In this document: in pieces, positions 17,262-25,828 of the stretch
How positions within the stretch are numbered: the first letter of the stretch is position 1
How the letters are laid out: every line of letters begins with the position of its first letter
Assembly: GCF_900105615.1 (NCBI RefSeq)
Contig: NZ_LT630003.1
Span: 558,001 to 622,000 of the forward strand
Reading direction: 5' to 3'
Source: Lacrimispora sphenoides JCM 1415
GTDB taxonomy: Bacteria; Bacillota; Clostridia; Lachnospirales; Lachnospiraceae
Length of the DNA: 64,000 nucleotides
The notes under the pieces: generated by a model
Database searches by the model: none
Seen by the model: the letters and a program-made list of their open reading frames with translations, nothing else
Told to the model about the DNA's origin: nothing
Made by a program: the position numbers and the translations under genes

Positions 17262-17290
17262 TTGACATAAGATTTTGTAAAATCTATAAT
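17262..17290 (+). promoter_or_regulatory. consensus sigma-A promoter for the LytTR two-component operon
   Basis: TTGACA (17262-17267), 17-base spacer and TATAAT (17285-17290), a perfect match to the consensus. It predicts a start near 17297 and a ~148-nt leader before the response regulator. Confidence 0.85.
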
Positions 17291-17444
17291 GTTATCATTG
17301 GTTTAAGCTTTATAAGTTTCGGAGTAATTTGCTTTGCTTCTTATCTTTGATATGTTAAGAAATGATCGCCAAGAGATTATTTGAACCTTAATAGAATTTT
17401 GGCTGACAGATATAGAAATAAGAAAGTAATACTTTTAGGGGAAA

Positions 17445-18164
17445 ATGATTGTGATTGAGATAGCTGTTTGTGATGATGAACGTTACTTGCTGAGAGAATT
17501 GGAAACATGTTTGTATGAACTTGGAAAGAGTGCGGGGATTCAGGTAGACGTGGAATGTTATGAAGACGGAAAAGACCTGGTTAAAGTAGTTAACGAAGGA
17601 AAGCGGTATGACATTATTTATCTGGATGTCCGGATGAGACATATGGATGGCCTGGAAGCGGCATATAAAATACGTGAAATAGACCGTACAGTGCAAATGG
17701 TGTATGTGACATCTCATGACAGATGCATGAAAGAAACCTTCCGGGTTGCACCAATTGGATTTATTACAAAACCCATAAAAAAGAAAGAATTTGAGGAAAC
17801 CTTTTATTATGCATTAAGGCTTGTAGAGGAACAGGATGCGTATTACCGTTTCCGGTATATGAAGTCGGATTATAAAGTGGCAATACGTGATATTCTGTAT
17901 TTTGAAAGCAGGCTTCGGGTGGCTGAAATTACTTTGCAGGATGGCTGCTTAAAAGAATATAGAGCGTTAAATGATATAGAAAAAAGCCTGGAACAAAGCA
18001 CAGGGAGATTTTTACGGATACATAAGTCTTATCTGGTAAATTACCAGCATGTTATTCGAATGGGGTATGAAGAAATAGAGATGCCGAAAGGAATCATATT
18101 GCCCTTGAGCAGGACGTACAAAAAGTCGGTAGAAGAAAAATTGAGACAGTTTAAAAAGAGGTAA
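17445..18164 (+). CDS. LytTR-family response regulator (AgrA/VirR-like)
   Basis: A 239-aa DNA-binding response regulator. The receiver domain occupies residues 1-125, with acidic pair D10/D11, phospho-acceptor D61 in IIYLDVRMRHMDG and conserved K109 in FITKPIKK. A LytTR DNA-binding domain follows from about residue 140 (IRDILYFESRLRVAEI, RFLRIHKSYLVNYQHV, LPLSRTYKKSVEE). ATG at 17445 follows AGGGG. The histidine kinase gene begins three bases after the stop, so they form a two-component pair. The target genes and the signal are not evident; no agrB/agrD-like peptide gene was found next to it. Confidence 0.92.
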   Translation: MIVIEIAVCDDERYLLRELETCLYELGKSAGIQVDVECYEDGKDLVKVVNEGKRYDIIYLDVRMRHMDGLEAAYKIREIDRTVQMVYVTSHDRCMKETFRVAPIGFITKPIKKKEFEETFYYALRLVEEQDAYYRFRYMKSDYKVAIRDILYFESRLRVAEITLQDGCLKEYRALNDIEKSLEQSTGRFLRIHKSYLVNYQHVIRMGYEEIEMPKGIILPLSRTYKKSVEEKLRQFKKR

Positions 18165-18167
18165 ATA

Positions 18168-19469
18168 ATGAATGCAGTTAAAATGATTTTTACAGGTATA
18201 AGTATGTCGTTATATTCTACTTATTTACTGAAAGTATATCTTGATATTTTTCTTGTAAAGAGGAGCGGATGTACGAGGGTGGTTGGTTGGCTGCTTTTTT
18301 TCCTATGGCAGATTTGCATCAATACGGAAATAGTTTTTTTCCATCCGGTAATAAATTTGATAATGACATTAATGTCAATTTTGTCAGTTGGTATTATTTC
18401 TTATGAAGGGATTTTTTGGAAGCGGTGTTCATTTCCTTTAACATTCGTGATGATGTGGATGCTTTTGGAAGGGATAGCAGAAGCTGCCTATTCATATCTG
18501 AATAATGGGCAAAGTCCGACATTTTTGTTTAACTCTATTTCTTCAAAAGTCTTATTGTTTTTAGTAGTGATGGGAATCCGACGGTTTATGAACCGTCATG
18601 GAGGCGGAAGAGTGGCTTATGGCGGAGGCGTCCATATAGTCATATTTTTGTTATCAGGAATGGTGTTATATCCTATCTTTTATATGCTGGTAGAAACATC
18701 GGAAATAAAAGGAACGGATACCTTTGGCTGGCTGTTTATGGCAGCGCTGATATTAACGGTTATGAATCTATCCATGTACCCCATTTACTTAAGATTAGTG
18801 GAAACCATTCAGCTAAAAAGGAATTCTTCTATGTATGTAAAACAATTGGAAAACTATGAAAAACAGCATGGCCTGGAGGAAGCGGCGGCAGCAGAGATAC
18901 AGGAAATGAAACATGATATGAAACAGCACCTGATCTATTTACAAGAGCTGACAAAATCTGATCAAAAAGAAAAATTATTAGTGACTTTGGAACATTTGAT
19001 CGGCCAAACAGGGAGCATAGGACGATTGGAGTCAAGAACAGGAAATTTGATAATAGATGCTTTTGTAAATCATGTGTGGGAAAAGACCTGTAAAAAAGGG
19101 ATACTTTTACATACAAAGCTGGATGTACCTCATGTGATGAAGATAAAAGATGAAGATCTGGGAGTTTTGCTGGGAAATGCCTTGGACAATGCGGTGGAGG
19201 CTTCAGAACATGTAAAAAGGGGCAAGGGAGAGATTTGGATAGAGATAACGTATGAAAAAGGATATTTGTATATTTTCGTCAGAAACCGCTATCAGGGAAA
19301 AATAGAGTATAACAAAGAAAACAGACTGGAAAGCCGGAAAGAAGAGGCATTTCATGGCTGGGGGATTCACTCGATGAAGAAGATAGCAAAAAAATATCAT
19401 GGTCATGTGGAATTGGATTGGGAGGGAGATATATTTTCATTGGAAACTATATTATACGATGATATATAA
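18168..19469 (+). CDS. sensor histidine kinase, GHKL type (AgrC-like)
   Basis: A 433-aa membrane kinase. Residues 1-215 contain six or so hydrophobic segments as in AgrC/ComD-type sensors. The dimerisation helix carries H249 in EMKHDMKQHLIYLQEL. The GHKL ATPase domain has its N-box in VLLGNALDNAVEASEHV (about 327-343) and a G-box in GWGIHSMKKIAKKYHG. It begins three bases after the response regulator, its obvious partner. The membrane part resembles peptide-sensing kinases, but the signal is unknown. A terminator follows at 19496. Confidence 0.9.
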   Translation: MNAVKMIFTGISMSLYSTYLLKVYLDIFLVKRSGCTRVVGWLLFFLWQICINTEIVFFHPVINLIMTLMSILSVGIISYEGIFWKRCSFPLTFVMMWMLLEGIAEAAYSYLNNGQSPTFLFNSISSKVLLFLVVMGIRRFMNRHGGGRVAYGGGVHIVIFLLSGMVLYPIFYMLVETSEIKGTDTFGWLFMAALILTVMNLSMYPIYLRLVETIQLKRNSSMYVKQLENYEKQHGLEEAAAAEIQEMKHDMKQHLIYLQELTKSDQKEKLLVTLEHLIGQTGSIGRLESRTGNLIIDAFVNHVWEKTCKKGILLHTKLDVPHVMKIKDEDLGVLLGNALDNAVEASEHVKRGKGEIWIEITYEKGYLYIFVRNRYQGKIEYNKENRLESRKEEAFHGWGIHSMKKIAKKYHGHVELDWEGDIFSLETILYDDI

Positions 19470-19495
19470 TTAAATTTAAAATTAAAGATTTCATG

Positions 19496-19546
19496 AAAGA
19501 CAGGATGACATTGAAGCATGAGTTGGATGTCATTTTGTCTTTTTTA
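19496..19546 (+). terminator. terminator of the two-component operon; rest of gap to 19822
   Basis: AAAGACAGGATGACAT (19496-19511) pairs with ATGTCATTTTGTCTTT (19527-19542), one mismatch, followed by TTTT. The remaining gap, 19547-19822, is AT-rich and shows no convincing gene. Confidence 0.8.
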
Positions 19547-19822
19547 TTGGATCCATTTCATTTAAAAGTTACATATAAACCGTTAATAATTACATGGAAG
19601 GGGAAAAACACGAGAATTATAGTATATTGTAAAAAAATAAAGGGGAGGTTGTTTGCTTATATAAAGATTTAAAAAGCATTCAGGTTGCGAAAGATGTATT
19701 TTTAAGGTTTGGTCTGGCGATTTGAGAGAGATAAGGAATTAATAAAGTAAGAATCTAAGAACCAGTTAAAGAAAGGTTAAAGATTCCGAATGATTAAGTG
19801 GAATCAATAGGAGGTCATAATT

Positions 19823-20602
19823 ATGCAATCATATTTTGTACAAATGAACGAGGATTATATTAACAAACATTACCCGAAGCGTTCCGTATTTTCTTCGGTT
19901 AATAAATCTAATCAGAAAAATGGAATAGGTATTTATGTCTTCTTTGGTATTCTTATGGTGATGTCCGGATTGGGAACTGCTTGGGGGATCGTAACAACGA
20001 TAGGAAGTATAAAAGAAGGGGAAAGTGATATGGTTGCTCCAGGTTTATTTATCATTGGGTTTTTCTTTGTCATTTTTGCTATTTCGATTTTTACAATAAT
20101 ATTCACCCATAAGCGGAATAGCCTAGGTGCCGAGGGGTTGATTAAAAAAAGCGCTAAAAATAGTGAGTGTAGTGAAAGTGAAATTCGCGAATTTGAGCTT
20201 CAGGCAATGGCTTCCGATAGCTTTATTCTTGCACTCACAGGGAAGATGAAAGCTGTGTTGTCCGGGCAGAAAGATGGGATACTGACAAGAGATTTCATCT
20301 ATTTAGCCGATTGTAAAAATATTGTTATGAAACGCAGCGATATTGTTGGGGCTTTTCTTGTAGAACGGACATTTTATATTAATGAAAATAAATATACCCG
20401 CAAACCTGTTAGATATTTAACGATTACTATTGTTTCAAATAAATGCATTCAAACGTTAGCAGAAACTTCTATAGAAGCTGGCAAAGCTCTTTTAACGATG
20501 CTTCAAGAACAAAACCCACAGATTGATACAAAAGATTGCAGTGTCATACAGGAGAAGGAACATAATAAATACTGTAAAATGATGCTTTCTTCTCATTCAT
20601 AG
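19823..20602 (+). CDS. hypothetical membrane protein with cytosolic tail
   Basis: Not recognised. A 259-aa protein with a short polar N-terminus (residues 1-35) and two membrane segments (about 36-62 and 72-96: GIYVFFGILMVMSGLGTAWG, GLFIIGFFFVIFAISIF). A soluble domain of about 160 residues with no motif I can name follows. AGGAGG precedes the ATG at the right distance, and codon use is coherent along its length, so it is probably a real gene. It is alone between a terminator and a small gene; the layout resembles PH-like or stress-related membrane-anchored proteins, which is only an impression. Confidence 0.65.
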   Translation: MQSYFVQMNEDYINKHYPKRSVFSSVNKSNQKNGIGIYVFFGILMVMSGLGTAWGIVTTIGSIKEGESDMVAPGLFIIGFFFVIFAISIFTIIFTHKRNSLGAEGLIKKSAKNSECSESEIREFELQAMASDSFILALTGKMKAVLSGQKDGILTRDFIYLADCKNIVMKRSDIVGAFLVERTFYINENKYTRKPVRYLTITIVSNKCIQTLAETSIEAGKALLTMLQEQNPQIDTKDCSVIQEKEHNKYCKMMLSSHS

Positions 20603-20708
20603 TAATAGCAAACTATACATAATCCTGTTGAGGGGTATAAGTAAACCGTAAAAGTTTAAACTCAAGTTGGCAGGATACTAATTAATAAGATAAATGAGGG
20701 GATCAGCT

Positions 20709-20933
20709 ATGAGTTTAAGAAACATATATCGTAAAATTGCTAAGGGGAATGGTGTATCGGTTGCAGAAGTAAAAAGAGAAATGCAATCTGCAATTGACTA
20801 TGCTTATAAAAAGAATGATAAATCTGAGCGTGAAAGGGTTATTCAAGAGAGTTTTTCTTGTAAGGGAGAAGTGCCTGATGCGGAAGAACTTATTAACGCC
20901 TCGGTTCGTAAATTAAAAGGCAACAGATCATAA
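20709..20933 (+). CDS. small protein resembling Spo0A C-terminal-domain family
   Basis: A 74-aa soluble protein beginning LRNIYRKIAKGNGVSVAEVK and continuing REMQSAIDYAYKK. These resemble small clostridial proteins described as having a Spo0A C-terminal-like helix-turn-helix, but the DNA-contact region of true Spo0A is not complete here. The start at 20709 is chosen because GAGGGG lies eight bases upstream; an ATG 15 bases earlier overlaps that ribosome site and is unlikely. A perfect hairpin follows. Function unknown; a small regulatory or adaptor protein is possible. Confidence 0.55.
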   Translation: MSLRNIYRKIAKGNGVSVAEVKREMQSAIDYAYKKNDKSERERVIQESFSCKGEVPDAEELINASVRKLKGNRS

Positions 20934-20945
20934 TAATGAATAAAA

Positions 20946-20985
20946 AATGACTACATATACCTCATAGGAGATATATGTAGTCATT
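20946..20985 (+). terminator. terminator after the small Spo0A-C-like gene
   Basis: A perfect 14-bp stem AATGACTACATATA / TATATGTAGTCATT with a 12-base loop starts 13 bases after the stop codon. The following T-run is short (TTTG), so strength is uncertain. Confidence 0.6.
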
Positions 20986-21024
20986 TGAATGATTGCGCGT
21001 GTAATTTTATAGAATATACTCTTA

Positions 21025-21053
21025 TTGTTTTATCTTACAATTTGAAATATAAT
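21025..21053 (+). promoter_or_regulatory. sigma-A promoter for the DUF6485 gene
   Basis: TTGTTT at 21025-21030 and TATAAT at 21048-21053, 17-base spacer; predicted start near 21060, 29 bases before the ATG. Confidence 0.6.
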
Positions 21054-21088
21054 AAACAGAATAATTACAATCTGGAGGAACGACCCCA

Positions 21089-21304
21089 ATGACAAACCAA
21101 AGCCATTTTTGCACCTGTACAGAAACCACTTGCAAACTCAACCCATGCAATCACAACCTGGGCTGTGACCCATGTATCCGAAAGAATTTAAAGCAAGGAG
21201 AAATCCCTGGCTGTTTCTTTCACCTAATCAGTGATGATACATCTCAGCTTAAAGAATTTACTATTGAAAGTTTTGTCCAGTTCTATTTAAAAAACAAAGA
21301 ATAG
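21089..21304 (+). CDS. small cysteine-rich protein, DUF6485 family
   Basis: A 71-aa protein with six cysteines in its first 44 residues. Three close pairs (CTC-x5-C, CNHNLGCDPC, GCFFH) form a compact metal-binding look in the N-terminal half. A short acidic helix ends in VQFYLKNKE. It matches what I know as the DUF6485 family of clostridial proteins, whose function is not established; zinc or iron binding is inference. GGAGGAACG precedes the ATG. Its stop codon is only three bases from the convergent MATE gene stop. Confidence 0.75.
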   Translation: MTNQSHFCTCTETTCKLNPCNHNLGCDPCIRKNLKQGEIPGCFFHLISDDTSQLKEFTIESFVQFYLKNKE

Positions 21305-21307
21305 ATG

Positions 21308-22666
21308 TTACGCTAAGCCTTCACCGGTCCAGCGGTTATTTACATAATATTGCCTGATTAAAATAACACCTATCACATCTGCCAGAGCCCACCCAATAGG
21401 AATTGCCCACCATATCCCAACCATTCCGATCCAATTTACACCCGATAATATATAAGCCAGGATAACTCTGGTACCAAGGCTTACAACGGTAAGTATAATG
21501 GATACTCCTGGCTTTCCGATCCCACGGAACAGGCCATAAAACATAAACAGATACCCGATCAGGCAATAAAAGCCAGCTACAATAGAAAGGTACTGCACTC
21601 CAATCCTCAATATCTCTGTTTCACTTTTATTAATAAAGATATACATCAAAGGCTTTGCAGACAATAATATTAAGACGGAAATGATAACGCAGTAAATGGT
21701 TATTATTTTAACTGCGGAGCGTATTCCGGTGTAAATACGTTTTTGCTTTCCTGCACCCATATTCTGGGCGATAAAGGTAGAAAAGGCGTTGCCAAAATCC
21801 TGCACCGGCATATAAGCAAAGCTTTCTATTTTAACGACTGCCGCAAAAGCTGCCATTGCAGAAACACCGAAGCTGTTTACCAGACCCTGTATCAACAAAA
21901 TTCCAAAATTCATAACCGAATACTGGATGCTTGAGAGTATGGAGAAATTTGAGATTTTTTTAATAATATTCTTATTAAAATACAAATGCTCCCTTTTAAG
22001 ATGGATCAGAGGAACGCGCAGCATGCAGAAAAGAGCAATGCCAATGGCAGAAAATCCTTGTGCAATGATTGTGGCATAGGCAGCACCGGCAATCCCCATC
22101 TGAAGTGGAACAACGAATATGATATCCAGCACGATATTAATAACTGCAGATAGAATAAGAAAGATAAGCGGCACTACCGAATTACCTATGCTACGCATAG
22201 CAGCGCTGAAATAATTATAAATATATGTAAAGCTAATCCCATAAAAAATAATCTGCAGGTAAGTTTTTGCGTCCCTAAAAATTTCCTCAGGAATATTGAT
22301 AAAGGTTAAAATCTCATCAATAAAAATGATAGAGCACACATTGATAATAACTGTGACGATTCCAATGAAAACAAAAGCTGTAAAAAAGCAGTTTTTTAGT
22401 TTATCAATTTCCTTTGCTCCAAAGATCAGGGAAAATACCACGCTGCTGCCCATGCAGAATCCAATGATGATAGAGGTCAATAAAACCATAACAGAAAAAG
22501 AACTGCCTACCGCAGCAAGGGCATTGGCACCAATAAACTTTCCCACAATCACTGTATCTGCAACATTATATAATTGCTGAAATATGTTTCCTATGATCAT
22601 GGGGATAGCGAAATTTATCATGACCTTTGTCTCATTGCCGTTGATCAGATCTCTTGTAGTGTTCAT
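21308..22666 (-). CDS. MATE-family multidrug/cation antiporter
   Basis: A 452-aa exporter of the multidrug and toxic compound extrusion family, with twelve predicted membrane segments. IPMIIGNIFQQLYNVADTVI at residues 20-39 and FIGANALAAVGSSFSV right after are classic first-helix features, and the second half repeats the pattern (GILLIQGLVNSFGVSAMAAF). It drives efflux with Na+ or H+. It is on the minus strand, convergent with the DUF6485 gene. An imperfect palindrome around TTATGCAATGCATAA at 22760-22774 lies in its upstream region and could be an operator. Confidence 0.9.
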   Translation of the reverse strand: MNTTRDLINGNETKVMINFAIPMIIGNIFQQLYNVADTVIVGKFIGANALAAVGSSFSVMVLLTSIIIGFCMGSSVVFSLIFGAKEIDKLKNCFFTAFVFIGIVTVIINVCSIIFIDEILTFINIPEEIFRDAKTYLQIIFYGISFTYIYNYFSAAMRSIGNSVVPLIFLILSAVINIVLDIIFVVPLQMGIAGAAYATIIAQGFSAIGIALFCMLRVPLIHLKREHLYFNKNIIKKISNFSILSSIQYSVMNFGILLIQGLVNSFGVSAMAAFAAVVKIESFAYMPVQDFGNAFSTFIAQNMGAGKQKRIYTGIRSAVKIITIYCVIISVLILLSAKPLMYIFINKSETEILRIGVQYLSIVAGFYCLIGYLFMFYGLFRGIGKPGVSIILTVVSLGTRVILAYILSGVNWIGMVGIWWAIPIGWALADVIGVILIRQYYVNNRWTGEGLA

Positions 22667-22904
22667 GTTTATCCATAATATCCTTTCAAAGTATTAATTG
22701 CGGCAGGGAAAATCAATTTGTGAATGTTTTTAAAAATTCATTGTGTCATGTAACCCCTTATTTATGCAATGCATAAAGGGTATCATTAGAATATTCTTTT
22801 GTCAATAAGTAAGGAAATAGCGATATTGGTAAAAAGGAGCCGTCAAAGCTGTGACATTAATGCTTCCTAAGGGCCATAAAAAATACTTTTCTTTTACATT
22901 AACC

Positions 22905-22931
22905 AGGCGTTCAGATATGAGCGTCTTTTTT
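22905..22931 (+). terminator. orphan terminator in the MATE-allC gap
   Basis: AGGCGTTCA (22905-22913) pairs with TGAGCGTCT (22918-22926) with two G-T pairs, then TTTTTT. There is no plus-strand gene between the MATE start and this hairpin, so it ends either a short RNA or a leftover of a lost gene. The wider gap 22667-23303 otherwise holds GGAGC...GCTTCC (about 22837-22866) and the palindrome below; no gene seen. Confidence 0.65.
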
Positions 22932-23135
22932 CATGCCAAAATCTATGAAGAAAGTATAGCATAGACAGCATCATTAATACCGGTCCTTTTATACTGCCCC
23001 ATCCCGTTTCGTTACAGCTCCACCCTGCGTGAGATGATATTCTTAATCACTGTTAAGGCAGATAAGCCATAAACCGTATATCCGCCATATTTAAGTATAT
23101 AAATTGCCAGAACAAACGGCGGGTTTGAAAGTTAA

Positions 23136-23151
23136 TTAACAACATTGTTAA
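23136..23151. promoter_or_regulatory. palindromic operator candidate upstream of allC
   Basis: TTAACAA-CA-TTGTTAA is a perfect seven-base inverted repeat with a two-base centre, 153 bases before the allC start. A plausible site for a regulator of the cluster; which one is unknown. Confidence 0.45.
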
Positions 23152-23303
23152 AAAAATACCTAACAAGTCGAAGATCATTGTGCGAATCATACAAAAATCC
23201 AAAAACGGATTATCTGGTTTGGATGATGTATTGTAAGAAAAATTTCTTTAAAATAAAACCATGGATTCGAATCGATAGAAAAAAGATTCAGGAGGTAGCA
23301 CAA

Positions 23304-24533
23304 ATGGATATTTCCGTCAATGAAATCAGGGAAGCATTGGACTGGATGTCCTCTTATGGGAAAAACCAAACAGGGGGAATGACCAGACTCCTATATTCCA
23401 GGAGCTGGCTGGAAGTACAGCTGGCTTTAAAGGAAAAATTTGAGCAAATAGGAATGGAAACCAGGTTTGACGAAGTGGGGAATTTATATGGAAGGATTAT
23501 TGGAACGGAACCGGAATCCGGTACCATTGCCACAGGTTCCCATGTGGATACGGTAGTGAATGGAGGGAATTTAGACGGTCAGCTTGGAATCTTTGGAGGA
23601 TACTTAGCTGTTAAGAACCTTCTGGAAAACCATGGAAGACCGAAAAAGAATCTGGAGGTCATTTCCATGGCAGAAGAGGAGGGAAGTAGATTCCCCTATG
23701 TTTTCTGGGGAAGCAAAAACTTATTTGGCTTGGCAAAAAAAGAAGAGGTCGAAAATCTCACAGATTCAGAAGGAATCAAATTCGTGGATGCCATGCATGA
23801 GTGCGGATTTGACTTTAAAAAGGATGCTGTTGGTTCCATGAACGATGTAAAGGCATTTATTGAGCTGCATATCGAGCAGGGAAATACCCTTGAGATGGAA
23901 GGAAAATCCGTAGGAGTGATCACTGGAATCGTAGGGCAGAGAAGATATAACATCACCTTAAAAGGTGAAGCAAACCATGCCGGCACAACTCTCATGAAAT
24001 ACAGAAAGGATGTAATCCAAGTATTTTCCGAAATCGTATATGATTCCTTACATAAGGCAAGAGCCATAGGGGACCCGTTGGTTTTAACCTTTGGAAAAAT
24101 CGAAGTAAGACCAAATACAGTAAACGTGGTCCCTGGAGAAGCTTTGTTCACCATGGATTGCCGCCATACGGATAAAGCTCTTTTAAAAAACATAACTACC
24201 GAGCTGGAAGAAAACATGAAGCAGATCGCAAAAAAACATGGGGTGGAAATAGATTTAGACTTATGGATGGATGAGATGCCTGTTCCAATGAATGATGAAA
24301 TGATCCGTCTCATAGAAAAGGTTTGCAGGGAAAAAGGCTTGAATTACCGGATGATGCACAGCGGCGCAGGCCATGATTCCCAGATCATAGCGCTCAGGAT
24401 TCCTACCGGCATGCTATTTGTCCCAAGCATTAAGGGAATCAGCCATAATCCGGCGGAACGGACAGAACTATCGGATTTGAAGCAGGGAATTGAGGCATTA
24501 ACGTCATCTCTATATGAATTATCATATCAATAA
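23304..24533 (+). CDS. allC: allantoate amidohydrolase / M20-family ureidohydrolase
   Basis: Zinc/manganese-dependent amidohydrolase of the M20 peptidase family (409 aa) that splits allantoate to ureidoglycine, CO2 and ammonia. Metal ligands are visible in ATGSHVDTVVNGGNLDGQLG (His, Asp), MAEEEGSRF (Glu pair), ELHIEQG (His) and SGAGHDSQ (His). GEANHAGTT is the dimerisation/substrate loop. The ATG at 23304 has AGGAGG eight bases upstream; longer in-frame starts lack this. It leads the purine-degradation cluster. N-carbamoyl-amino-acid hydrolases look similar, but the allE and allD neighbours support allantoate. Confidence 0.85.
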   Translation: MDISVNEIREALDWMSSYGKNQTGGMTRLLYSRSWLEVQLALKEKFEQIGMETRFDEVGNLYGRIIGTEPESGTIATGSHVDTVVNGGNLDGQLGIFGGYLAVKNLLENHGRPKKNLEVISMAEEEGSRFPYVFWGSKNLFGLAKKEEVENLTDSEGIKFVDAMHECGFDFKKDAVGSMNDVKAFIELHIEQGNTLEMEGKSVGVITGIVGQRRYNITLKGEANHAGTTLMKYRKDVIQVFSEIVYDSLHKARAIGDPLVLTFGKIEVRPNTVNVVPGEALFTMDCRHTDKALLKNITTELEENMKQIAKKHGVEIDLDLWMDEMPVPMNDEMIRLIEKVCREKGLNYRMMHSGAGHDSQIIALRIPTGMLFVPSIKGISHNPAERTELSDLKQGIEALTSSLYELSYQ

Positions 24534-24550
24534 GAAAAGTGAGGGGCATT

Positions 24551-25804
24551 ATGGGAGATCAAAGTTTAGCAAAGCAACTGCCAAAGGATTATTGGAAGAC
24601 AATCGTATTTACCTTCTGTTTAGGTTGGGTAGTCATCTGGATCTACCGGTCCATGCTGTCGCCCATCTATTCGGAAATCCAGGGGACAGTAGGGCAGCAT
24701 TCCAACACGGCAATGGGGCTTATTGCAAGCTGTTATTTCTTTGGATATACATCGTTACAGATACCATCCGGATTCTTAGTAGACAGATTCGGACAGAAAA
24801 AGGTTCTTATACCGGGCTTTCTCCTCTTTGCGATAGGAGCCTTCAGCATTGCCATGTCTAGGTCCCTAAATACGATTTACCTTGGCAGCGTTTGTGCGGG
24901 TATAGGCTGCGGAACGTATTACGGCGCAGCGTTTTCCTTAACAGCAGAGCACGTGCCGCCTGAGAAAAAGGGGATCTCTACGGCAATTGTAAACAGCGGT
25001 TCTGCCCTGGGGCTGATCCTTGGAATGACAGGTTCCAGTTTTATCGTTAAGACCTTACATCTGCCCTGGCAGACAATGGTGACGATCTCAGGCAGCCTTA
25101 TCGTGCTTTTAGTTATCTGGTTTGCCATTGCGATCAAGGACAGGGGAAGGCACCATGACATTCAGAAGGAAAATAAAGGAAAGACAGAAGATGCAGTTTT
25201 AGGATCAGAGAAAAAGGCTTCCTTACTTTCACTTAACATGATTTCCTGCTACATACTGTATTTTTCCACCTGCTACGCCTATTATCTGATTGTAACCTGG
25301 CTTCCCAAGTTCTTAGAGTCAGAGAGAGGGATCACCGGAGGAATGATTGGCCTTGTGGTTTCCATGATATCGGTTACGGCAGTACCGGGAGCGCTGTTTT
25401 TTGCAGGACTGTCCGATAAGTTCAGAGGAAAAAAGGCTCTGATCATCATTGGCTTAGAGCTTTCCGCATTTGTGTTGGTGGCCTTATCCATGTCAATGCC
25501 AAATGCTATATCCCTGACTATCATTTTACTGCTGTATGGGTTCCTGGGCAAGATGGCCGTTGACCCTGTCCTCATATCCTATGTGTCAGACAGAGCCAAT
25601 AAAAAGAACATGGCAACCACTCTGGGACTGTTCAACTTTTTCGGAATGTCCTCATCCATTATCGCACCGGCGGTAACAGGATTTATTATAGATAAAACCG
25701 GATCAGGCACCGCAGGCTTTTATATCGGAGCATTGCTGCTGATTTTAGGAACCATACTATTCCTGATATTTAATGCAAGGACATTTTTCAGTAAAGCAAA
25801 ATAA
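24551..25804 (+). CDS. MFS transporter of the purine-catabolism cluster
   Basis: Major facilitator permease (417 aa, twelve predicted membrane segments). FLVDRFGQKKVLIPGFL at about residues 73-89 is the loop 2-3 signature, and the second copy FAGLSDKFRGKKALIIIG is near residue 278. The ATG at 24551 follows GAGGGG. It lies between allC and allE, so it probably imports allantoate, ureidoglycolate or a related purine breakdown product. Members close in style include ACS-type anion:cation symporters. Substrate assignment is inference. Confidence 0.85.
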   Translation: MGDQSLAKQLPKDYWKTIVFTFCLGWVVIWIYRSMLSPIYSEIQGTVGQHSNTAMGLIASCYFFGYTSLQIPSGFLVDRFGQKKVLIPGFLLFAIGAFSIAMSRSLNTIYLGSVCAGIGCGTYYGAAFSLTAEHVPPEKKGISTAIVNSGSALGLILGMTGSSFIVKTLHLPWQTMVTISGSLIVLLVIWFAIAIKDRGRHHDIQKENKGKTEDAVLGSEKKASLLSLNMISCYILYFSTCYAYYLIVTWLPKFLESERGITGGMIGLVVSMISVTAVPGALFFAGLSDKFRGKKALIIIGLELSAFVLVALSMSMPNAISLTIILLLYGFLGKMAVDPVLISYVSDRANKKNMATTLGLFNFFGMSSSIIAPAVTGFIIDKTGSGTAGFYIGALLLILGTILFLIFNARTFFSKAK

Positions 25805-25828
25805 TTACAAAATAAAGGAGAAATTATC

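Noticed and set aside
20694..20708. Earlier ATG for the small Spo0A-C-like protein
   Set aside because: This ATG overlaps the GAGGGG ribosome site; the ATG at 20709 has correct spacing.
23145..23303. Longer N-terminus for allC starting at a TTG
   Set aside because: The extra ~53 codons are not like M20 hydrolases and lack a ribosome site, while AGGAGG is correctly placed before the ATG at 23304.
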